Source of the DNA: Oscillospiraceae bacterium
GTDB taxonomy: Bacteria; Bacillota; Clostridia; Oscillospirales; JAKOTC01
DNA: 7,770 bases
Reading direction: 5' to 3'
NCBI GenBank assembly: GCA_035353335.1
Contig: DAOPZJ010000058.1
Coordinates: 8,404 to 16,173 of the forward strand
Each line of letters starts with the position of its first letter. Within the stretch, counting starts at the first letter, position 1. This document shows positions 1 to 4,947 of this stretch, one piece after another. The notes beneath the pieces are model-generated. The model did no database searches, was not told the DNA's origin, and saw nothing but the letters and a program-made list of their open reading frames with translations. A program made the translations under genes and the position numbers.

Positions 1-73
1 CGATTCGCTGCCATTCGACTTCGCAGCCCCCGTTGTAGTAGGCGCGCACGGTCTCGATGCTCTCTTTGCTCAT
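1..73 (-). CDS. SAM-dependent methyltransferase, N-terminal fragment (partial)
   Basis: The minus-strand reading frame opens at an ATG at 73-71 and runs off the window after 24 codons. Upstream on the minus strand is GAAAGGA (plus 83-89), a good Shine-Dalgarno 9 nt from the ATG. The visible residues include ETVRAYYNGGCEVEWQRI. A short helix, then a YYN motif, then an acidic residue and W-x-R is how many small class I SAM-dependent methyltransferases of Firmicutes begin, just before the SAM-binding GxGxG motif, which lies outside the window. The substrate cannot be inferred. It lies downstream of a 30-codon ORF and a hairpin on the same transcript, so it may be under attenuation control. The call rests on only 24 residues, so the family assignment is moderate. 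Confidence 0.6.
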   Translation of the reverse strand, partial: MSKESIETVRAYYNGGCEVEWQRI

Positions 74-102
74 GGTATTCAATCCTTTCTTTAACGAAAA
101 GA

Positions 103-127
103 CGGTACGGATTTTTTATCCGTACCG
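103..127 (-). terminator. Perfect 10-bp hairpin between small ORF and methyltransferase; putative attenuator
   Basis: CGGTACGGAT (103-112) and ATCCGTACCG (118-127) form a perfect 10-bp inverted repeat around a 5-nt loop. Read on the minus strand the helix is followed by TCTTTTCG, a moderate U tract, so it can serve as a weak intrinsic terminator ahead of the methyltransferase gene. Its 5' arm (minus sense) contains GGTACGG, which can instead pair with CCGTACC inside the upstream small ORF (plus 167-173). This is the usual mutually exclusive antiterminator/terminator arrangement. The structure is directly visible; the regulatory role is inference. Confidence 0.55.
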
Positions 128-147
128 CTGAAATTCCTTGATTAAGC

Positions 148-240
148 CTATGCTTTGGAATACGGAGGTACGGTAAAACGATCCGGGTTCATATTGAACA
201 CGGATTTCGCGGAATTTTCAAACCGGTAACAACGCTTCAT
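148..240 (-). CDS. 30-residue small protein or leader peptide, unknown
   Basis: An ATG at 240-238 is preceded on the minus strand by GAAGGAGGCC (plus 245-254), among the best Shine-Dalgarno sequences in the window, and by a strong sigma-A promoter. The frame is open for 30 codons and ends in TAG at 150-148. The peptide starts MKRCYRFENSAKSV and ends TVPPYSKA. It is basic near the N terminus, has three Phe and two Tyr, one Cys, and a Pro-Pro at residues 25-26. There is no membrane segment, signal peptide or clear RiPP leader/core pattern. I do not recognise a family. Signals this strong in front of such a short frame argue that it is translated. It is either a regulatory leader peptide for the methyltransferase 75 nt downstream or a small protein in its own right. 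Confidence 0.6.
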   Translation of the reverse strand: MKRCYRFENSAKSVFNMNPDRFTVPPYSKA

Positions 241-269
241 GCCGGGCCTCCTTCGAAGAGATTTTGCAA

Positions 270-298
270 AGAATACCATATGTAACCGGATTTGTCAA
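270..298 (-). promoter_or_regulatory. Strong sigma-A promoter for small ORF/methyltransferase
   Basis: On the minus strand a consensus -35 TTGACA (plus 293-298) is followed, after a 17-nt spacer, by the -10 TATTCT (plus 270-275). A TG one base upstream of the -10 makes it an extended -10 as well. Transcription should start near 263, about 23 nt before the small ORF. It diverges from the purF promoter. Confidence 0.8.
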
Positions 299-327
299 CA
301 CTTTTTTTGTAATATGGAATAAAGATA

Positions 328-356
328 TTTCGTTTTATCGCATTTTATGCTATAAT
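328..356 (+). promoter_or_regulatory. Extended -10 promoter for purF
   Basis: TATAAT at 351-356 is a perfect -10, preceded by TGC (348-350), giving the extended form TGnTATAAT. The -35 position (around 328-333, TTTCGT) is poor, as is common when the extended -10 is present. The start site would be near 363, leaving a leader of about 48 nt. That is too short for a purine riboswitch, and none of its conserved loops is seen. Confidence 0.75.
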
Positions 357-410
357 GTCGGGTGTACGGACATAGTCCGGCTTTCTTTTTTGAAAGGCAA
401 GGATATTTTC

Positions 411-1823
411 ATGACCGATTTTAAACCGCACGAGGAATGCGGCGTTTTCGGGATTTATTCCCCGGAAAGAGGACCGCTTCTGCCGCTGATGTTTTACGGG
501 CTTTATGCCCTGCAGCACCGGGGACAGGAGAGCGTGGGCATCTCGGTCTCGGACGGCGAAAAGGTTTTGACCCACAAGGCGCTCGGGATGATGAACGACC
601 GTTTTCAGGAATCTGCTTCCGAGGTGCTGCCCGACGCCTATGCCGCCATCGGCCATCTGCGTTATTCGACCACCGGCGGTGATGATCTCGCAAACGCCCA
701 GCCGGTTACGGTCCGGCATTTAGGTCGTTCGTTTTCGGTCGCCCACAACGGCAACCTGACCAACACTCAGGAACTGCGCCGCGGTTTTGAATTGACCGGT
801 TCGGTGTTTCAATCGACGACCGACACCGAGGTCATCGGGCATGTAATCACGGGCGAGCGCATCGGCGCCGAGAACATCACTGAGGCGGTCAGCCGCGCGA
901 TGGGGCGCATTGAGGGTGCTTATTCACTAGTTGTTTTAACCGGTCGCGAACTGGTCGCCGCGCGCGATCCCAACGGTTTTCGCCCGCTTTGCTACGGGCA
1001 GACCGAGGACGGGAAATACATTGTTGCCTCCGAGGACTGCGCGTTAGCTGCGGTCGGGGCAAAAAAAATACGAGAGATCGACCCCGGTGAAGTTGTGACC
1101 TTTTCGTCTAAGGGTGTGGTGTTTGACCGCACACATTGCAATAAAAGAAAACAAAGCATCTGTATTTTTGAATATATTTATTTCGCTCGTTCCGATTCGA
1201 TCATCGGAGATTGTCCGGTACACAAAGCCCGTTTACGCGCAGGGGCATTTTTAGCAGAGAGCAACCCGGTCGAAGCCGACGTCGTAGTCGGCGTGCCGGA
1301 TTCGGGGCTTGACGCTGCCGTCGGTTATTCTAACGGATCCGGTATTCCGTACGGGATCGGTATTATCAGAAACAAATACATCGGAAGAACCTTTATCGCC
1401 CCTGATCAGAGTGAACGTGAAAATATGGTGCGCATCAAGTTAAATCCGCTGGCTGCGACGGTCAAAGACAAGCGAGTCGTTTTAATTGACGATTCGATCG
1501 TGCGCGGAACAACTTTTAAACGCTTGGTGGCAATGCTGCGCGAATGCGGCGCAAAAGAAGTTCATATACGCATTGCCGCGCCGCCGTATATGCACCCGTG
1601 TTATTTCGGAGTCGATATCGACTCGGAGAATTCATTGATTGCCAACGGACATACCGTTCAGGAGATTGCGGACATGCTCGGTGCGGATTCGCTGGCGTTT
1701 TTGCCGATCAAATACTTGCCATATTTGATCAGCGAAAAGGGGGATGCGGGTATTTGCAGCGCTTGTTTTGACGGAAATTATCCGATCAAAGTCACTCCCG
1801 GTTCGAAGACGCGTTTTGAATAA
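411..1823 (+). CDS. purF: Amidophosphoribosyltransferase (glutamine PRPP amidotransferase)
   Basis: This cytosolic enzyme transfers the amide nitrogen of glutamine to PRPP, giving 5-phosphoribosylamine, the committed step of de novo purine synthesis. The 470-residue length is typical. The start at 411 has AAGGA 9 nt upstream and places Cys10 after a 9-residue propeptide (MTDFKPHEE). In the Bacillus-type enzyme the propeptide is removed to free the nucleophilic N-terminal cysteine. Residues 10-240 are the Ntn glutaminase domain (CGVFG at 10-14, RYST at 84-87, HNGNL at 112-116). The PRPP-binding loop VVLIDDSIVRGTT lies at 356-368. Cys251, Cys397, Cys449 and Cys452 fit the four ligands of the [4Fe-4S] cluster of the oxygen-sensitive Bacillus-type enzyme. 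The frame is open further upstream, but that part shows no family similarity. No other pur gene is adjacent. The synthetase-like gene follows 37 nt later, probably on the same transcript. Confidence 0.96.
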   Translation: MTDFKPHEECGVFGIYSPERGPLLPLMFYGLYALQHRGQESVGISVSDGEKVLTHKALGMMNDRFQESASEVLPDAYAAIGHLRYSTTGGDDLANAQPVTVRHLGRSFSVAHNGNLTNTQELRRGFELTGSVFQSTTDTEVIGHVITGERIGAENITEAVSRAMGRIEGAYSLVVLTGRELVAARDPNGFRPLCYGQTEDGKYIVASEDCALAAVGAKKIREIDPGEVVTFSSKGVVFDRTHCNKRKQSICIFEYIYFARSDSIIGDCPVHKARLRAGAFLAESNPVEADVVVGVPDSGLDAAVGYSNGSGIPYGIGIIRNKYIGRTFIAPDQSERENMVRIKLNPLAATVKDKRVVLIDDSIVRGTTFKRLVAMLRECGAKEVHIRIAAPPYMHPCYFGVDIDSENSLIANGHTVQEIADMLGADSLAFLPIKYLPYLISEKGDAGICSACFDGNYPIKVTPGSKTRFE

Positions 1824-1860
1824 CAGATAAAAGAGATTATATAACAGCGAGGAAAAATTT

Positions 1861-3783
1861 ATGGAAAAGAATTTCGAGAGACCGTCATTTCCGAAAAGAG
1901 CGGTCATCACTGCCGGAATGCCGTATGGAAACAAAGAACTGCATTTCGGTCATGTGGGCGGCGTGTTCGTCCATGCCGATGTGTTCGCACGCTTTTTGAG
2001 GGATCGGCTCGGTGCGGAAAATGTCATTTTCGTTTCAGGAACAGACTGCTACGGTGCGGCAATCGAGATCGGTTACGAAAAAGAAAAAAGCAACGGCTTC
2101 GAGGGCACTATTCAGGATTATGTCGCCGGAAACCACGACAATCAAGCTCAGACCCTTTCCGAATATCAAATTTCCTTAAACCTTTTCGGCGCATCCGCGC
2201 TCGGTGAGGGCGGCAGAATCCATACTGCGCTTTCCGCTGAAATTTTCAATCAGTTATACAAAGATAAAAAATTAAAATTGGAATCGACGCTCCAGTTTTT
2301 CGACGAGGAAAAGCAGGTTTTTTTAAACGGCAGACAAGTCACAGGGCGCTGCCCGATTCAGGGGTGCAAATCCGAAATTGCTTATGCCGACGAGTGCGCA
2401 CTCGGGCACCAATATAGTCCTTCGGAACTGATTGCGCCGATCAGTGTATTATCAAACAAACCCCCGGTGCAGGTTCCGGTCAGCAACTGGTTCATCAATC
2501 TCCCCGCCTATCAAAAAGTGATGGAAAAGGCGCTGGAGGATTGGTCAAAAATGCCCTGCTGCCGCAAGGTCTTGACTGATGTTATCCGGGAGTTTTTGAA
2601 AAAGCCCTGCATCTATATCAAAAAAGAACTGGTCGAACAAGTTAAATCGCTCGAAGGTATGCCGCCTTTTGAATTTTCGGAGGAGGAACAAAAGGCCTCT
2701 GTCGCTTTGGTTGTCGAGAATCTGGAATGTAGGGACAAAGCAGTCGCAGTGTTATCCGCAAATGGTATGCGTTATCGCACCGGAAAGACCCTCGTCCCGT
2801 TCCGGCTCTCCGGAAACGTCAAATGGGGCGTACCCGTTCCCGATGTCAAAGAGACCTCGAATCTGACCTTCTGGGTGTGGCCGGAGTCCCTTTGGGCGCC
2901 GATTTCGTTTACCAAGGCGGTGCTCGATGACGGCACTGAGGGCAGGGAATGGGAAAAATGGTGGAAATCCGACGATGCGCAGGTGTATCAGTTCATCGGT
3001 GAAGACAATATCTATTTTTACGGCATCGCCGAGATTATCCTGTTTTATTTGCTAGGGAATTCAATCCGCTTACCTGTCATTGTTCCGAATCACCATCTAC
3101 TGTACGGAAAGACAAAAGCGTCAAGCAGCGGGGAGATCAAGCCCCCAAAAGCATCGCAGCTGCTGGATTATTACACTTCCGAACAACTGCGCATGCACTT
3201 TTTGAACGCGAGCATGGCGGAGCGGAGCATCGGATTCGAGCCGAAGCCGTTTTTGTTCCCGAATCAAGAGGGTTACGACACCGTGTTAAACGAGGGAAAT
3301 CTGCTCACCAACGTCTTCAACCGTCTGGTGCGCTCCTGCTTTTACACAGTTCAAAAATATGAGGAAGGCATATACCCCTCAGGTGCTGTCAGCGACGAAA
3401 TCAAACAAAAATCCGACGAGGTCATTTTGCAGTACGAAAAGTTTATGTCCGAACTCAGCTTCGATAAGATTTTCGAGCTTTTAAACATTTATGTACGCGA
3501 CGCCAATAAGGACTGGTCGGTGCGCTGCAAATCCGAGAACCCGGCGGATATCGATCAGCTCTTGATCGATTCGTTTCATATCGTCCGAGTGATGGCAGCA
3601 TTACTCCATCCCATTGCGCCGTCGGGCTGCGAAATGATCCGTGACTATCTGCGGGTGGACGAAAGCATCTGGGACTGGCAGTACATTTTCGAACCGCTGA
3701 ACTTTTTCGTGAAACCCGGCCATCAATTCGTGTTCCTCGAGCCCAAAGTGGATTTTTTCAAAAAGCACTCGTCGCAGATATAA
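1861..3783 (+). CDS. Divergent methionyl-tRNA synthetase-like class I synthetase
   Basis: By family, methionyl-tRNA synthetase (MetG) activates methionine with ATP and charges tRNA-Met in the cytosol. The 640-residue protein begins at an ATG with GAGG 8 nt upstream. The Rossmann core has PYGN (21-24), the class I signature HFGH (28-31) and TDCYG (61-65). A zinc-knuckle-like Cys164-x4-Cys169...Cys179-x3-His183 follows. KWGVPVP (321-327), VW (339-340) and FIGEDN (378-383) match conserved MetRS blocks. The C-terminal helical domain keeps an N-R pair (487-488) and Trp552, at positions comparable to the anticodon-recognising Asn and Trp of the E. coli enzyme. Two features are odd. The KMSKS loop reads KASSS (419-423), so the second, catalytically important lysine is a serine. 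The methionine pocket shows changes, for example the position of E. coli His301 is Tyr387. It may be a second, specialised MetRS, a paralog with another role, or the sole enzyme of the organism. Family membership is secure; activity is not. Confidence 0.88.
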   Translation: MEKNFERPSFPKRAVITAGMPYGNKELHFGHVGGVFVHADVFARFLRDRLGAENVIFVSGTDCYGAAIEIGYEKEKSNGFEGTIQDYVAGNHDNQAQTLSEYQISLNLFGASALGEGGRIHTALSAEIFNQLYKDKKLKLESTLQFFDEEKQVFLNGRQVTGRCPIQGCKSEIAYADECALGHQYSPSELIAPISVLSNKPPVQVPVSNWFINLPAYQKVMEKALEDWSKMPCCRKVLTDVIREFLKKPCIYIKKELVEQVKSLEGMPPFEFSEEEQKASVALVVENLECRDKAVAVLSANGMRYRTGKTLVPFRLSGNVKWGVPVPDVKETSNLTFWVWPESLWAPISFTKAVLDDGTEGREWEKWWKSDDAQVYQFIGEDNIYFYGIAEIILFYLLGNSIRLPVIVPNHHLLYGKTKASSSGEIKPPKASQLLDYYTSEQLRMHFLNASMAERSIGFEPKPFLFPNQEGYDTVLNEGNLLTNVFNRLVRSCFYTVQKYEEGIYPSGAVSDEIKQKSDEVILQYEKFMSELSFDKIFELLNIYVRDANKDWSVRCKSENPADIDQLLIDSFHIVRVMAALLHPIAPSGCEMIRDYLRVDESIWDWQYIFEPLNFFVKPGHQFVFLEPKVDFFKKHSSQI

Positions 3784-3787
3784 AAAT

Positions 3788-3820
3788 ATCAGGCCACCCG
3801 TTAGGGGTGACCTGATTTGT
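3788..3820 (+). terminator. Bidirectional intrinsic terminator after the MetRS-like gene
   Basis: ATCAGGcCACCC (3788-3799) pairs with GGGTGaCCTGAT (3805-3816) around a 5-nt loop, 11 pairs with one internal C/A mismatch. On the plus strand it is followed by TTGTTATATTATTTT; on the minus strand the helix is followed by ATTTTTAT. It starts 5 nt after the synthetase stop, between convergent genes, so it can end transcription from both sides. Confidence 0.85.
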
Positions 3821-3838
3821 TATATTATTTTCATTTAG

Positions 3839-3904
3839 AAGATCGAATTCATTCGATCTTTTAACCCCGTTGTATTGCAATGGGGACGGCGGTTTCACCG
3901 CCGT
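3839..3904. repeat. Three adjacent hairpins in convergent intergenic region
   Basis: Three perfect or near-perfect inverted repeats lie end to end. AAGATCGAAT (3839-3848) and ATTCGATCTT (3851-3860) enclose only 2 nt. CCCCGTTG (3865-3872) pairs with CAATGGGG (3878-3885) with one G-U pair and a 5-nt loop. ACGGCGG (3886-3892) pairs with CCGCCGT (3898-3904) with the loop TTTCA. The last two abut with no gap and could stack. There is no open frame. They may be extra terminators, an mRNA 3' stabiliser, or a REP-like element. The structure is certain; the role is not known. Confidence 0.7.
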
Positions 3905-3916
3905 GAAAAGTCGTAA

Positions 3917-4011
3917 AATATTGATTTGTAAAAACGATTGCGCGTTTTTATACGCGTCTATGATGCGTTTTAAAAAGTAGATTTTCTACTTTTTAAATAA
4001 AAATCAATATT
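3917..4011. repeat. Nested 95-bp inverted-repeat element at the 3' end of ndoA
   Basis: An 11-bp perfect inverted repeat, AATATTGATTT (3917-3927) and AAATCAATATT (4001-4011), encloses further inverted repeats: AAAACG (3931-3936)/CGTTTT (3966-3971), CGCGT (3941-3945)/ACGCG (3952-3956), and a 13-bp perfect arm pair, 3969-3981 with 3985-3997, around TTT. The last one contains GTAGA/TCTAC flanked by A5 and T5 and could act as a bidirectional terminator. The right outer arm overlaps the ndoA stop codon. The size and terminal repeats recall a MITE, but no clear target duplication is visible. Confidence 0.65.
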
Positions 4012-4396
4012 ATAATGCTACGCCGTTCAGGCTGTAGTCAGCCTCCTGAGTTTCGGCGAGTCCGAAACTGATGCTCAGCGCGTGGTCGACTTTCTGCATT
4101 GAGAAGTCGTTCAATCGGCCCATACGTTCACGCAGCCGCTGTTTATCGATGGTGCGGATCTGTTCCAACAAGATAATCGAATTCTTTGAAAGTCCGCAGT
4201 CCTCGGCATCCAACTCGATGTGCGTCGGTAATTTGGCCTTCGTACGCTGACTGGTGATAGCCGCCGCGATGACGGTCGGGGAGAATCGGTTTCCGATATC
4301 GTTTTGGACGATCAACACCGGACGGATTCCGCCTTGCTCCGATCCAACGACCGGGCTCAAATCGGCGTAATAGATGTCCCCTCGTTTGACGCTCAT
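4010..4396 (-). CDS. ndoA: Endoribonuclease toxin MazF/NdoA (EndoA, PemK family)
   Basis: NdoA is a ribosome-independent mRNA interferase that cleaves single-stranded RNA at short sites and is normally held inactive by the antitoxin NdoAI/EndoAI. The 128-residue product matches the Bacillus subtilis protein closely, with MSVKRGDIYYADLSPVVGSE at 1-20, RPVLIVQNDIGNRFSPT at 25-41, AITSQ at 46-50 and ILLEQIRTIDKQRL at about 75-88. Arg25 and Thr48, equivalent to the catalytic residues of B. subtilis NdoA, are present. It is about 12 residues longer than the B. subtilis protein; the extra C-terminal part runs to the stop inside an inverted repeat. The ATG at 4396-4394 has GGGAG at a rather long 11-nt distance. 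No antitoxin or alr gene lies upstream within the window, where these genes usually sit, so the antitoxin must be elsewhere or absent. Confidence 0.93.
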   Translation of the reverse strand: MSVKRGDIYYADLSPVVGSEQGGIRPVLIVQNDIGNRFSPTVIAAAITSQRTKAKLPTHIELDAEDCGLSKNSIILLEQIRTIDKQRLRERMGRLNDFSMQKVDHALSISFGLAETQEADYSLNGVAL

Positions 4397-4627
4397 TGAT
4401 ATTCACGCTCCCAACAGGATTGTCTTCCGGACAAGTGCATAAGTTTGACGCTTATCACACAACTATTTTTGCCGCGGTTTTGGCGTGTTATACCTTTACC
4501 GGAAAAAATATGGGGGCTGTCATAGTATATTGGAAAAGCAGTGCTTTTGCGCCTTGCGATGATAAATATATAAAAGGCAGCTGCGAACTGCTAAATCCGG
4601 TCGCAAAATTAAACGGGGGGATTAACT
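4397..4627. other. Non-coding stretch with inverted repeats between ndoA and a gene remnant
   Basis: No convincing gene is seen; a plus-strand frame open through here has no family similarity and no ribosome binding site. The stretch must contain the ndoA promoter (minus), but I cannot pick a convincing -10/-35 pair. On the plus strand a weak promoter with TTGCGC (4547-4552) and TATAAA (4569-4574), 16-nt spacer, precedes the remnant at 4628. Two operator-like palindromes are present: AAAAGCA-G-TGCTTTT (4534-4548) and GCAGCTGC (4577-4584), flanking the weak promoter. Confidence 0.4.
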
Positions 4628-4681
4628 ATGAATGTGTTGATCGTCTATTGCCACCCGAATCCAAGGCTTCGGAGGCGCTGA
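4628..4681 (+). pseudogene. Truncated start of a flavodoxin-like NAD(P)H quinone oxidoreductase
   Basis: An ATG at 4628 has a run of six G (4615-4620) 7 nt upstream. The first 12 codons read MNVLIVYCHPNP, the typical beginning of flavodoxin-fold NAD(P)H:quinone oxidoreductases (KefF/MdaB/DT-diaphorase-like), namely a beta strand followed by the HPxP loop that binds the flavin. The frame then reads five unrelated residues and stops at TGA 4679-4681. The neighbouring frame continues ESKASEAL to a TAA at 4732, and HPES is also compatible with the family, so a frameshift near 4655 is one explanation. Even so, only about 35 codons of a gene of roughly 190 remain. I read it as a decayed gene with a 3' deletion; chance similarity over 12 residues cannot be excluded. 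Confidence 0.5.
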
Positions 4682-4757
4682 TGGCGCAGAGCCGCATGAA
4701 TTCCGAGGTATCAAGCACAGTTACCAGCCGATAAAGTTCAATTTTTATAAAACCGAA

Positions 4758-4802
4758 ATCCTTCGCTTGTGTGCCGTATACGGCATGCTGCTTAGGATGA
4801 CA
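4758..4802. repeat. Probable dispersed intergenic hairpin repeat, copy 1
   Basis: The element begins ATCCTTCGC and ends GCTTAGGATGACA. ATCCT (4758-4762) pairs with AGGAT (4794-4798). The centre is a perfect 12-bp palindrome, GCCGTATACGGC (4773-4784), extended by one T-A and two G-T pairs. Its end pattern matches that of 7357-7403 (ATTCCTC...CTTCGGAATGACA). Many bacterial genomes carry dispersed hairpins with an ATCCTTCGC...AGGATGACA pattern between genes. Confidence 0.5.
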
Positions 4803-4844
4803 GAAACCGCTGCCGCTCGCTCCCATCCGGAGCGGGCGGGTTTC
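4803..4844. repeat. GC-rich two-part hairpin upstream of the tsaE promoter
   Basis: An 11-bp stem, CCGCTCGCTCC (4813-4823) with GGAGCGGGCGG (4829-4839), has one G-T pair and a 5-nt loop. An alternative outer stem, GAAACC (4803-4808) with GGTTTC (4839-4844), can close over it with a small internal loop. No long U tract follows on either strand, so it is at best a weak terminator. It abuts the dispersed repeat directly. Confidence 0.6.
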
Positions 4845-4862
4845 ACATTGACAAAAAGGCCG

Positions 4863-4909
4863 CGCCTGAATCACCTCGCTTATGTCTTCACTCGATTGAC
4901 ATTCAGGCG
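4863..4909. repeat. 9-bp inverted repeat overlapping the tsaE promoter
   Basis: CGCCTGAAT (4863-4871) and ATTCAGGCG (4901-4909) are perfect inverted repeats separated by 29 nt. The right arm covers the last base of the -35 and the start of the spacer of the tsaE promoter. It could be a regulator binding site with two half sites or simply a folding hairpin; the sequence does not decide. Confidence 0.5.
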
Positions 4910-4925
4910 ATGTTTATGGTAAAAT
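4896..4925 (+). promoter_or_regulatory. Sigma-A promoter for tsaE-tsaB-rpiB-HAD operon
   Basis: A consensus -35 TTGACA (4896-4901) and -10 TAAAAT (4920-4925) are 18 nt apart, with TG upstream of the -10 as in extended -10 promoters. The start would fall near 4932, leaving a leader of only about 16 nt, just enough for the Shine-Dalgarno AGGTGA at 4939-4944. Confidence 0.75.
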
Positions 4926-4947
4926 TTCACCGAAAGCAGGTGAGGGG

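Noticed and set aside
264..410. N-terminal extension of purF by 49 codons
   Set aside because: The promoter -10 at 351-356 lies inside it, and the ATG at 411 has a ribosome binding site and puts the catalytic Cys after a short propeptide, as in the family.
360..410. Purine riboswitch or other long leader before purF
   Set aside because: The leader is only about 48 nt and shows none of the conserved purine-aptamer loops; small hairpins at 367-379 and 381-396 are weak.
1824..1860. T-box leader for the synthetase gene
   Set aside because: The 37-nt spacer has no room for a T-box, and no specifier loop or T-box sequence is seen.
3839..4011. CRISPR array or integron attC sites
   Set aside because: The hairpins differ in sequence and are not regularly spaced direct repeats; no cas or integrase gene is present.
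4396..4734. 112-codon plus-strand open frame
   Set aside because: No ribosome binding site, overlaps the ndoA start, no family similarity, and its only recognisable stretch lies beside the quinone oxidoreductase start in another frame.
4626..4874. 82-codon minus-strand open frame
   Set aside because: It runs through the hairpin repeat and GC-rich hairpin, has no supporting start signals and resembles no family I know.
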